Part shown: piece after piece, positions 1 to 7,087 of the stretch
Position numbering within the stretch: the first letter of the stretch is position 1
Layout: every line of letters starts with the position of its first letter
Assembly: GCA_002388005.1 (NCBI GenBank)
Contig: DGLO01000012.1
Location: forward strand, 6,342 to 20,522
Reading direction: 5' to 3'
Origin: Candidatus Neomicrothrix sp. UBA4542
Lineage (GTDB): Bacteria > Actinomycetota > Acidimicrobiia > Acidimicrobiales > Poriferisodalaceae
Length of the DNA stretch: 14,181 nucleotides
Made by a program: the position numbers and the translations under genes
The notes under the pieces: generated by a model
What the model was told of the DNA's origin: nothing
Seen by the model: only the letters and a program-made list of their open reading frames with translations
The model's database searches: none

Positions 1-75
1 CGCCCATAACCCTCATTATGTAAACTAGAATAAGTTGATGGGCCCGTAGCCCCTCCTATCGGTGTTGTGCTCCCC

Positions 76-411
76 TTAGCGACGGTTCATCCCCACTACA
101 TGCCCGTTCTCAACGTTCACGCCTTCCTCTCGGAGAAGTCGGCCCTGTCGAGCTTCATGCCCGGGTGTGAGTCGACCTTTCGCGTTGACGACACGCCACC
201 AAGGAAAGCCGGGATTGCGCATCAAAAAATTTCCGACCGCCCGAGCGCATCTTGGGTAACCGGCTTCTTCAGCAACCTCACCGTATGTGACGACATCTCC
301 GCTCTTGAGGGAGATTAGGACTGTTGCAATCGCCTCCCCAAGAGCTGTGGATGAGTTTTGGTTGAACGGTTCCACGCATGCATGCTCGCAGATGATTACC
401 CTTTGTGACAT
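76..411 (-). CDS. Alkyltransferase-like (ATL) DNA-repair protein, MGMT DNA-binding-domain family
   Basis: A 111-residue protein with the DNA-binding fold of O6-alkylguanine-DNA methyltransferase but without the alkyl-accepting cysteine. The helix-turn-helix region includes T42-Y43-G44, where Tyr43 matches the nucleotide-flipping tyrosine, and A56-R57-A58-V59-G60, where Arg57 matches the arginine finger. The active-site motif PCHRV of true methyltransferases is replaced by P70-W71-W72-R73-V74. This Cys-to-Trp change is the hallmark of ATL proteins, which bind O6-alkylguanine lesions and hand them to nucleotide excision repair without reversing them. The length is normal for an ATL (about 100-130 residues). 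The ATG at 411 is the first start in frame and has no clear Shine-Dalgarno; a GTG at codon 13 (375) is a possible alternative. The gene is divergent from the amidohydrolase at 464, with only 52 bp between the starts. The family call is firm; the exact start is less sure. Confidence 0.9.
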   Translation of the reverse strand: MSQRVIICEHACVEPFNQNSSTALGEAIATVLISLKSGDVVTYGEVAEEAGYPRCARAVGNFLMRNPGFPWWRVVNAKGRLTPGHEARQGRLLREEGVNVENGHVVGMNRR

Positions 412-463
412 CCAGCTTTGCGACCAGACTGGCTGGCGAGCTCACAGACCCAGGGGGTGGGGC

Positions 464-2200
464 ATGTCCGACTACGACATACATATCAGTGGTGGAACTA
501 TCGTCGATGGCACGCGAGTGCCTAGATACTTGGGCGACCTATGGATAAAGGACGGTCGTATTGCAAAGATGGGTGGCCGCGCAGACGGTGTAGCCGAGCG
601 GGTGATCGATGCGACCGGGAAGATTGTGGCACCCGGATTCGTTGATCTTCACACTCACTATGACGCTCAGATTCGATGGGATCCTTGGTGCACAATTTCG
701 GGCTACCACGGCGTTACATCAGTGGTTTTGGGCAACTGTGGTTTCGGTTTTGCTCCTGTTGCGAAGGAGTTTCGTGAACGGTCGATGTTGACGATGACGC
801 GGACCGAAGCGATTCCGTTTGACTCGATGAAGGAGGGCATGGAGTGGGATTGGGAGACAATTCCTGAATATTTGGATTCGCTTGACAGAATTCCCAAAGG
901 GGTAAATGTCATTCAATACATGCCCACCGCGTCGCTCATGACGTATGTCATGGGGTTAGAGAAGGCGAAGGCTGGTGAGCCGGCGTCAGACAGTGAACGC
1001 AAGGAGATGGCTCGGTTGTTGCATGAAGGCATGGATGCTGGCCTTTGCGGGTTTTCGATTCAACGTCTGGGGCCAGACAGTGTGCAAGCTGATTATGACG
1101 GATCACCGATGGTCACCGACATCATGTGTGATGACGACATTTTGAATTTGGCGGAAGTCCTCGCCGAGCGCGATGACGGGTTTATACAAATTACCCAGGG
1201 CACCGGTGATATTCGTGCCGACATTGCTTTCTTAGAGATTTTGGCCGAAGCGGCGCAGCGACCGATTCTTCACAACGTGGTTGCACCAGCGCGCCAAGAT
1301 CCGGAAGTTCACCGGCGACCGTTGCGTTGGATCGATGGTTGTCGCGAAAAGGGTTTACCCATCTATGCACAATGTGGAACCGGCCGGGCCGGCTTCGCTT
1401 TCACCCTCGAGCATTGGAATCTTTATGATGCCTCCCCCGCTTGGCGTGCTGTGACTACGGGCACCAAGGAGGAAAAGATCGAGAAAATGAGGGATCCGGA
1501 ACTGCGTCAGGCGTTAGTGGCAGAGGCTGAGGAGGCGGATCGTAGGCTGCAGGTTATTCAGGCCGGAGTCGGTGGAAATCCCAAGAGCTTGGTGGTTCAG
1601 GGGGTAAATAGGCAGGCGGATCTACAAGAATTCGTGGGTAAATCAGTCGGAGATATAGCTGAAGCACAGGATAAGCATCACATAGAGGTCATGCTGGATC
1701 TTTCTCTTCAGGGAGATCTGAACGTCGAATTCTTGGGCCCAGACAAGGGTTCGAACGCCGAATTTATGGCAGAGATGATGAACGAATCGCCCTATGCGAT
1801 ACCGGGTGTTTCTGACGGTGGAGCCCACACGAAGTTCTTTACCGGCGGGGCTTACACAACTGATTTCTTGACTTGGTTAGTTAGAGACGAAGGTGTTGTG
1901 ACCCTTGAAGAAGCTCATTACAGGCTCTCTAATCTTCCGGCCCACGCCGCTGGTTTCAGAGATCGAGGAACCTTACGTGAAGGCGCCGCCGCCGATGTCT
2001 TGGTTTATGACATGGAGGAGCTGGAGATATTGCCGAACTGGATTGGCGACGTCGAGTATGACCTTCCAGGAGGTGAGTGGCGACGGGTGCAACGCGCTGC
2101 TGGCTACCAGCAGATCATCGTCAACGGTGAAGTAACTTTCGAGTCGGGCGACTGCACAGGAGCAACTCCCGGCAAGCTGTTGCGTCACGGACGCGACTAG
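464..2200 (+). CDS. N-acyl-D-amino-acid deacylase-type amidohydrolase
   Basis: A 578-residue metal-dependent amidohydrolase of the D-aminoacylase group (COG3653-like). Members hydrolyse the amide bond of N-acyl-D-amino acids or related cyclic or acyl amides in the cytoplasm. The N-terminal beta-sandwich strand (residues 5-35, ISGGTIVDG and KDGRIAKMG) is typical of the superfamily. Metal-ligand motifs follow: H63-T-H65, C92 in GNCG (the cysteine ligand typical of D-aminoacylases), H270 in LHN, and D451 to H455 in SDGGAH. The C-terminal part ends with the usual RGTLREGAAADVLVYD-like strand. No signal peptide is present. The ATG at 464 was chosen because homology begins there and AGGGGGTGG precedes it; the open frame runs upstream to 287 but would overlap the ATL gene. 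The usual DxYPYxA-type stretch around the second histidine ligand is replaced by YAQCGTGRAG near residue 305, so the substrate is uncertain. The gene stands alone, with 155 bp to the next coding start. Confidence 0.85.
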   Translation: MSDYDIHISGGTIVDGTRVPRYLGDLWIKDGRIAKMGGRADGVAERVIDATGKIVAPGFVDLHTHYDAQIRWDPWCTISGYHGVTSVVLGNCGFGFAPVAKEFRERSMLTMTRTEAIPFDSMKEGMEWDWETIPEYLDSLDRIPKGVNVIQYMPTASLMTYVMGLEKAKAGEPASDSERKEMARLLHEGMDAGLCGFSIQRLGPDSVQADYDGSPMVTDIMCDDDILNLAEVLAERDDGFIQITQGTGDIRADIAFLEILAEAAQRPILHNVVAPARQDPEVHRRPLRWIDGCREKGLPIYAQCGTGRAGFAFTLEHWNLYDASPAWRAVTTGTKEEKIEKMRDPELRQALVAEAEEADRRLQVIQAGVGGNPKSLVVQGVNRQADLQEFVGKSVGDIAEAQDKHHIEVMLDLSLQGDLNVEFLGPDKGSNAEFMAEMMNESPYAIPGVSDGGAHTKFFTGGAYTTDFLTWLVRDEGVVTLEEAHYRLSNLPAHAAGFRDRGTLREGAAADVLVYDMEELEILPNWIGDVEYDLPGGEWRRVQRAAGYQQIIVNGEVTFESGDCTGATPGKLLRHGRD

Positions 2201-2355
2201 TCACCTCTCCCCCACTGCTGTTCGCGCAGTCGTGTTTCGGTGATCTGAAACGGGGCGGAGCCTCGCTGTATCTACGCGATCCTGCGAAACTCCGCGATGA
2301 TATGGGTTGAGGATCTACTCTTCGGTTGACGGTAATACGCGAAGGACGTGAAGTA
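2201..2355. other. Intergenic region after the amidohydrolase with two small hairpins
   Basis: This gap holds no gene. Two short inverted repeats follow the amidohydrolase stop: ACTGC/GCAGT (2214-2218 with 2226-2230, 7-nt loop) and GTTTC/GAAAC (2234-2238 with 2247-2251, 8-nt loop). Neither is followed by a T run, so this is at most a weak or factor-dependent termination site. A TTGACG at 2326 and a TAATAC at 2333 look like promoter elements but are too close together to pair. The promoter of the downstream gene is therefore not resolved. Confidence 0.3.
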
Positions 2356-3060
2356 ATGACCACCTATGCGGGACCAAAAGAAGTTGATTTCCATTTCGAT
2401 GTCATGTGTCCGTGGGCATACCAGACTTCGCTTTGGATGCGTGATGTGCGCGATCAGTTGGACCTGACGGTGAACTGGAAGTTCTTCAGTTTGGAAGAAA
2501 TCAATCTCCGCGAGGGGAAAAAGCATCCCTGGGAACGGGAGTGGAGCTACGGGTGGTCAATGATGCGAATCGGCGTGATTCTGCGTCGAATGGACATGGA
2601 TCTCTTAGACGAATGGTATGCCCTTGCGGGCCGAGCGTTACACGTCGACGGTAACCGTCCACACAATCCAGATGTGGCCAAGCATCTTCTGGAACAAATT
2701 GGAGCGGACCCTTCAATTGTTGAGCAATCGATCGAGGATGAATCGACGCACTCGGAAATCAAGGCCGAACATGACCGAGTGGTGGAGACTGGCGGGTTTG
2801 GCGTTCCGACTCTCTTCTTTCCTGACGGGCAAGCTTTTTTTGGTCCGGTTTTGCTCGATCCGCCGACGGGAGAAGCGGCCCTTCGGCTTTGGAACGCTGT
2901 AACAGCGTGGCTTGAGTTCCCTCATCTTTACGAAATTCAACGCCCGAAGCAGGCATCTGATGAACAAGCTATTTATGAAACGTTCAAGCCGTATCTTGAG
3001 GCCCGAGATTGGGTAAGTATTAATCGTGGCAAAGTCGTGGGGTTCGATCCCAAAGGCTAA
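2356..3060 (+). CDS. DsbA-fold protein, Rv2466c-like mycothiol-dependent reductase family, single-cysteine CPWA site
   Basis: A 234-residue thioredoxin/DsbA-fold protein. The active site at the end of the first strand is C18-P19-W20-A21, the helical domain spans roughly 65-165, and the cis-proline motif is G-V-P-T near residue 154. The C-terminal section contains AFFGPVL, a G-E-A-A-L-R-L-W helix and a PHLYEIQRPK end. From memory these match Mycobacterium tuberculosis Rv2466c, a mycothiol-dependent reductase, along most of the length. Rv2466c has CPWC; here the second cysteine is alanine and no other cysteine exists in the protein. An intramolecular disulfide is therefore impossible, and a monothiol mechanism with mycothiol, or glutathione-transferase/isomerase-like chemistry, is more likely. 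The ATG at 2356 was chosen over the in-frame TTG at 2326 because GAAGGA (2341-2346) gives a good ribosome site. It is cytoplasmic, without a signal peptide. It converges with the helicase-linked small gene, 23 bp away. Confidence 0.85.
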   Translation: MTTYAGPKEVDFHFDVMCPWAYQTSLWMRDVRDQLDLTVNWKFFSLEEINLREGKKHPWEREWSYGWSMMRIGVILRRMDMDLLDEWYALAGRALHVDGNRPHNPDVAKHLLEQIGADPSIVEQSIEDESTHSEIKAEHDRVVETGGFGVPTLFFPDGQAFFGPVLLDPPTGEAALRLWNAVTAWLEFPHLYEIQRPKQASDEQAIYETFKPYLEARDWVSINRGKVVGFDPKG

Positions 3061-3083
3061 GTGTCGTTGAGTCGGGGACCCAT

Positions 3084-3386
3084 CTAGTCTTCGTGTTCTT
3101 CTTCTCCTACCATTTCGGCTGCAGCGGCGAGAGCCGACGCCAGTGCGACGCTGCGTTGATACACAGCTTCGAAATAGTGTTCACCTACTGATTCCTGACC
3201 CGATAATGGCGCCGATCCTAAGCTTCTAATCACAGCAGCGGCTTGTTCTGTTACTTGAATCTTGCTTGGCGTTTCCGGCATGGGGTTGGAACCGTGCCAA
3301 AACGACTTCAGCTCTCGCTCGGCTTCTGTTTCGCCGCCGTTATCGCTCAGACGCCGGGTTCGTGAACTTCTCCCTCGCCGGCTCAT
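3084..3386 (-). CDS. Small protein coupled to the SNF2 helicase; possible C-terminal tail of a SWIM-type partner
   Basis: A 100-residue protein whose ATG (3386) overlaps the helicase TGA as ATGA, so it is almost certainly translated by coupling and functionally linked. The first 15 residues are rich in Arg and Ser (SRRGRSSRTRR). The middle has a ELKSFWHG stretch (residues 26-33), then an IRSLGSAP stretch, and a C-terminal helix YFEAVYQRSVALASALA followed by an acidic EEEHED end. In many actinobacteria the HelZ-type SNF2 helicase is followed by a SWIM zinc-finger protein. Its C-terminus, as remembered, has the same order: an FW-containing segment, an LGxxP segment, and a Y-containing terminal helix. 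No SWIM motif (CxCxnCxH) is present; the protein has no cysteine at all. It may be a reduced, SWIM-less partner. The gene is well supported by overlap; the family assignment is an inference. Confidence 0.75.
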   Translation of the reverse strand: MSRRGRSSRTRRLSDNGGETEAERELKSFWHGSNPMPETPSKIQVTEQAAAVIRSLGSAPLSGQESVGEHYFEAVYQRSVALASALAAAAEMVGEEEHED

Positions 3387-6300
3387 GCGCCGTTCTCCAG
3401 AATAGTGTCGTCGATAATGTCATCTGGGTCGGCGGTTAGCATCGATGACTCGTTGATACCCAAAGCAGCTCGCAGTTGATCGGCATCGAGATCGCCGAGT
3501 GAACTTGACTTAGGCAGGACCATGTCAGCAATGCGACGCTTTCCTTGAACAACCTCTTCAACGCGTTCATCCACTGTTCCTGGACATACCAGGCGGTGAC
3601 ATATCACGGTCTTAGTTTGACCAATTCGCCAGACTCGGTCGCGTGCTTGATCCTCGACAGCTGGGTTCCACCATCGGTCGTAGAGGACAACATGACTTGC
3701 GGCGGTGAGGTTTAGGCCCATCCCGCCAGCTTTTAGCGACAGAACCATGGCACCGGGCCCAGTTTCGTTCTGGAAGGTCTCCACGAGACGGTCTCGCTTT
3801 CCTCTGGCGAGGCCTCCGTGATAGCAGTCGATAGAGATACCGGTTCTTTGGGTTAGATAGGTGGCTAACCGTTCGCCCCACGTCGCGAAGTGCGTGAAGA
3901 TCAGAACGCGCTCGTCGGAAGCAAACACGGCGTCCACTATCTCGTCGAGGCGTGTGAGCTTTCCACTGCGTCCCTCCACAGTTAGATCATTGGGATTCTT
4001 GTCGTAGTTGAGTGGATGGTTGCAGATCTGTTTCAATGCGGTGATGGCGGCCAGAACCAGACCCTTTTGTTGTTTGGTGTTCTGGTCACTTTCGGCGGTG
4101 TCTCGCACCAGCTTGTCCAGAACCGCTTGGTAGAGGCCGATCTGTTCGGGGGTCATTGTGCAGTGCGCCATCTCATCGATGCGGTCTGGGAGTTCGGCGG
4201 CGATCATCGGTTCGGCTTTAGTGCGTCGGAATACCAGAACGCCGTTCAGTGCGTGTAAAGCAGACTCAGCGGCGCCTTTCGAATCGCCAATTTGTCCGAG
4301 TTGGTCGATGAAAGCTGTTCGCCCTCCTACGAGTCCCGGGTTGCAGTAATCCATGATTGCCCAGAGGTCACCGAGTCCGTTTTCTATCGGTGTTCCGGTC
4401 AGAGTAAGTCGGGTCCGCGCTTCTAGCTTGCGGAGTTCTTTAGCGGTCGCGCTTCGGTGGTTCTTGATTATTTGAGCTTCGTCGAGAACGACCCGATCCC
4501 AGGAGACCTCTGATAGTTGATCGATGTCTCGTACCGCGGTTCCGTAGGTGGTGATGACTAGGTCGGACTGGCGAATTCGACTGCGAAGCTCTGCTCCGTC
4601 TAGCCGTGAAGGTCCGTGGTGAACCGCTACGGAAAGATTAGGAGTAAAGCGCTTAGCTTCGGAAGCCCAGTTCCCTACAACTGCCGGTGGGGCGACCACT
4701 AATGCTGGATGCGTTCCGGGCGCGGCGGCTACCTGGGCCAAGATGGTGGGAGTTTTACCGAGCCCCATATCGAGGGCGAGACACCCGCCCAAACCTGCGT
4801 CATCAAGAAACTTGAGCCAACCGACCGCTTCGGCTTGATAACTGCGAAGTTCACCAGTGAATCCCGAAGGACGTGTTTCTGGTTCATCTCTAACTTCACC
4901 AGCAGCTCGAAGTAGGTCTCCCGCCCAACTCGCTCCAGCGAGGGCCACTCCCCCAGTGACCGCACCGCCCTCGAGTCCGAGGGCATGTCGGAGCATCTCA
5001 GCGCCGGTCAGTTGAGTTGTGTCGGATCGCTCGGAGAGAGCGGCTGCTGCTTCAGCTAAATCGGCGTGGTCTAGCGCCACCCACCGACCCCTCGACTGCA
5101 CTAACGGTCGGGCCTGCAGCGCGAGCTGCTGAATCTCGGGACCGGTCAGTTCAACGTCTCCAAAGACGGCACTCCAACTGACAGCAGTCAGGTGCTGGGC
5201 TCCGACGATGCTGTCTTTGTCCTCCGCTGTCAGGCGAAGTTGAGCTACTTGCCTCCGCCGTGACAGCGCCGGTACGCGGACTTCGAAACCAGCCGATTCA
5301 AGCGCTGGTCCGGTTACTGACATGAGATCCCATGCTTCGTCTTGATCTAAGAGCACCTCGCCGCGGCGACGTCCCCCAGGCCGAAGAAGCGCGGGAAGTA
5401 GGCGTTCCAGTCTCGCGTATTGACCTTTGACTTCGGTTCGGCGGGTGTTGGATCCGCTGACCATTGCAACTTCAACTGGATCCAAACTGTTTTCGGGGCC
5501 CGGAGAGAGCACCTTCAATTGCCAAGCACCGGATTCGTCTGGTTCGTCGAGTTGGACGATAAGTGCGTATTTTGCGACCGCGGTAACGGGACGAGCCCAC
5601 TGTTCGAGCCGTCGAGCGAGATCAGAGCCATTGTCGGCGGCGGCGGCGAAGGGTTGCCCACCGAGGTTCGCCAGGAATGCTTCAGCGATCTCCACTTTGG
5701 TCTTAGGTTCAGGAGGTGGCGCAGGCACATCGATTCTGCGAGCCGCGCTTGTCACAATGGCATTGACCATGCCGGTAAGAGCGGACTGAACTACTGCGCG
5801 CGCGTCGGGGCCGGGGTCGGCCGCGCTAACGGCGCCCGGCAACGCTGCGGCGAAAGCCTCAAGTCGACTTTTGCTGATGATCCCAGGCATCCACTGGACG
5901 ATGAACTCTCCGCGGTTATTTCGGTTTCTTTTGTTGCGCCGCTTTCTAATTCGCTGCAGTTTGGGAACAGTTCTTCCTTGAGCAACCAATTCAACCGCAG
6001 ATGCGGCGACGAGACTAAGCCACCGTGCACTGGCTCCAAGTTGAGGTTGCTCAGCTACGGCACTCTGGAGAGAACCATGAAATTCGTTGTCGCCAAAATC
6101 TGCTTCGAGCGCAGCGGAATCATCGTGAGTGATGGTGAGGTCGTCGGGTGAGGCCACTGAGGATGGATCTATCCACGGCTGTGTTGACAGTGCCGCTAAC
6201 CAGCCGAGAATGTCGGTGACTTGCGCGCTCACGGCAGAGGCGGTCTTTTTGCCGGGCAAGGAAATGTTTCGGTGGTCCTCCCAGGCTCCCTCAGGTGCGC

Positions 6301-6802
6301 CCGCCTGCACAAGGCGATCCATGACTTGTTCGATAGATTCTGGCTGACCGTAGGCTCCAGCCGCCCAAGCAATGACTCTCCCAGGAGTCCACGACAATTG
6401 AAGCACGGTTGGCTCAGGAGGGAACTCAGCTGGGATGGAACCGTTTTGGTCTTGCTGGTTGTCGACCTGATAGGCCTTGCCGGTTGCTCGTTGGTAGGCG
6501 TCAGTTAGAAGGCCGAGTTCGCCTTCGAAATCAATGATGATCTGGTTTCGTTGTGGTCCTTTTAAACGGCGAACCGATTGCAGGCGATCCTCAGCTGATT
6601 CAATCATGTCGATTAGGACATTTCGCCAACGCAACGGGTCTGTTGATAACGCTGTTACGACGTGCTGATCTGCAACCCCATCCGCCTCTAGGCGCGCGCG
6701 GCTAGCTATTTCCTGCCATGAGAGGTCGGCCAGGAGTGACGGCGACTGCGCGTCTGTACCTAGCTCGACTTCAGCTTCAGTTGTTGGGCTTGGTGATTGC
6801 AC
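3383..6802 (-). CDS. SNF2/RapA-family DEAD-like helicase (HelZ type, DUF3670 N-terminal region)
   Basis: A 1139-residue SWI2/SNF2 ATPase, a DNA or nucleoprotein translocase probably acting in DNA repair or nucleoid and transcription remodelling. The N-terminal ~480 residues are poorly conserved and include a basic patch (RIRKRRNKRNRNNR near 285). A DUF3670-like SNF2-associated domain lies around 485-600, with a LSW/GRWVALD-type pattern. The helicase core follows: SYQAEAVGW, Walker A DMGLGKT at 678-684 (Lys683), the LVITTYG motif, DEAQ at 774-777, LTGTPIEN, and then the C-terminal RecA lobe with FTHFATW, GGMGLNL near 1026 and the RWWNPAVEDQARDRVWRIGQ motif ending near 1062. All core motifs are intact. 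The start is a GTG at 6802 with only a weak Shine-Dalgarno (GGGGA about 15 nt upstream); a slightly different start is possible. M. tuberculosis Rv2101 (HelZ) is the closest known architecture. It is divergent from proS. Confidence 0.95.
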   Translation of the reverse strand: MQSPSPTTEAEVELGTDAQSPSLLADLSWQEIASRARLEADGVADQHVVTALSTDPLRWRNVLIDMIESAEDRLQSVRRLKGPQRNQIIIDFEGELGLLTDAYQRATGKAYQVDNQQDQNGSIPAEFPPEPTVLQLSWTPGRVIAWAAGAYGQPESIEQVMDRLVQAGAPEGAWEDHRNISLPGKKTASAVSAQVTDILGWLAALSTQPWIDPSSVASPDDLTITHDDSAALEADFGDNEFHGSLQSAVAEQPQLGASARWLSLVAASAVELVAQGRTVPKLQRIRKRRNKRNRNNRGEFIVQWMPGIISKSRLEAFAAALPGAVSAADPGPDARAVVQSALTGMVNAIVTSAARRIDVPAPPPEPKTKVEIAEAFLANLGGQPFAAAADNGSDLARRLEQWARPVTAVAKYALIVQLDEPDESGAWQLKVLSPGPENSLDPVEVAMVSGSNTRRTEVKGQYARLERLLPALLRPGGRRRGEVLLDQDEAWDLMSVTGPALESAGFEVRVPALSRRRQVAQLRLTAEDKDSIVGAQHLTAVSWSAVFGDVELTGPEIQQLALQARPLVQSRGRWVALDHADLAEAAAALSERSDTTQLTGAEMLRHALGLEGGAVTGGVALAGASWAGDLLRAAGEVRDEPETRPSGFTGELRSYQAEAVGWLKFLDDAGLGGCLALDMGLGKTPTILAQVAAAPGTHPALVVAPPAVVGNWASEAKRFTPNLSVAVHHGPSRLDGAELRSRIRQSDLVITTYGTAVRDIDQLSEVSWDRVVLDEAQIIKNHRSATAKELRKLEARTRLTLTGTPIENGLGDLWAIMDYCNPGLVGGRTAFIDQLGQIGDSKGAAESALHALNGVLVFRRTKAEPMIAAELPDRIDEMAHCTMTPEQIGLYQAVLDKLVRDTAESDQNTKQQKGLVLAAITALKQICNHPLNYDKNPNDLTVEGRSGKLTRLDEIVDAVFASDERVLIFTHFATWGERLATYLTQRTGISIDCYHGGLARGKRDRLVETFQNETGPGAMVLSLKAGGMGLNLTAASHVVLYDRWWNPAVEDQARDRVWRIGQTKTVICHRLVCPGTVDERVEEVVQGKRRIADMVLPKSSSLGDLDADQLRAALGINESSMLTADPDDIIDDTILENGA

Positions 6803-6808
6803 TTTCAG

Positions 6809-6827
6809 TGTTCCCCAAATTTGAACA
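6809..6827. repeat. Inverted repeat TGTTC-N9-GAACA in front of the helicase
   Basis: Perfect 5-bp arms at 6809-6813 and 6823-6827 flank a 9-nt spacer. They sit 7 to 25 nt upstream of the helicase GTG start. The same spot has a direct repeat of CAGTG (6806-6810 and 6826-6830). Position and symmetry suit an operator, but arms this short also occur by chance. Confidence 0.25.
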
Positions 6828-7035
6828 GTGATCTACGCGTGGACATCTCATCTGTCCCGCACCGTTAAGAAATCGCGACGGCGGAACCATGACACTGAGA
6901 TTCAATTGCCTGCGTTGGTACCACGTCGATGCCTCGGCAAGCACGGAATCCGAGTGGCGTCTACGGCAGCGGGAGTCCCCCGGTACCTAGAACACACATT
7001 AATTATAGCTGGCAAATTCTCAATACACCAGACCC

Positions 7036-7053
7036 CGGATTTTAAGTAATCCG
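7036..7053. repeat. Inverted repeat CGGATT-N6-AATCCG upstream of proS
   Basis: Perfect 6-bp arms (7036-7041 and 7048-7053) surround TTAAGT. The repeat ends 20 bp before the proposed -10 element of proS and so covers the -35 zone, which suits an operator or activator site. If transcription starts further upstream, it could instead form a hairpin in the leader. Confidence 0.35.
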
Positions 7054-7073
7054 ATGATTCGAAAGGGTTGCCG

Positions 7074-7087
7074 TAGACTCGAGGCCA
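7074..7087 (+). promoter_or_regulatory. Putative leaderless promoter of proS (-10 TAGACT)
   Basis: TAGACT at 7074-7079 fits the actinobacterial -10 consensus TANNNT. Its distance to the ATG at 7087 (7 nt) would put the transcription start on the A of the start codon. No usable Shine-Dalgarno precedes that ATG: GAGG at 7081-7084 is only 2 nt away. This agrees with leaderless translation. No good -35 hexamer is seen. Confidence 0.4.

Larger units (their letters stand above)
6803..7086. other. Divergent intergenic region between the helicase and proS
   Basis: This 284-bp region should carry the promoters of both genes. No RNA gene or T-box-like leader could be recognised. A 73-codon open frame (6828-7049) has no recognisable protein features and is not called. 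The region holds two inverted repeats and a leaderless-type -10 element, listed separately. Confidence 0.6.

Noticed and set aside
40..52. GGGC/GCCC hairpin after the ATL gene as a terminator
   Set aside because: Only 4 bp of stem and no T run on the minus strand; the first 75 bases hold no other recognisable feature.
287..463. Upstream extension of the amidohydrolase frame (59 more codons)
   Set aside because: It overlaps the ATL gene on the other strand, shows no amidohydrolase features, and the ATG at 464 begins exactly where family homology starts.
5420..6151. 243-codon plus-strand open frame opposite the helicase
   Set aside because: It lies wholly antisense to the conserved helicase gene and its product has no recognisable motif; it is a codon-bias shadow.
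6809..6827. LexA/SOS box upstream of the helicase
   Set aside because: The half-sites read TGTTC...GAACA with a 9-nt spacer; the Gram-positive SOS box is GAAC-N4-GTTC, the opposite orientation and spacing.
6828..7049. 73-codon frame in the helicase-proS intergenic region
   Set aside because: No motif, no convincing ribosome site, and it spans the likely promoter region.
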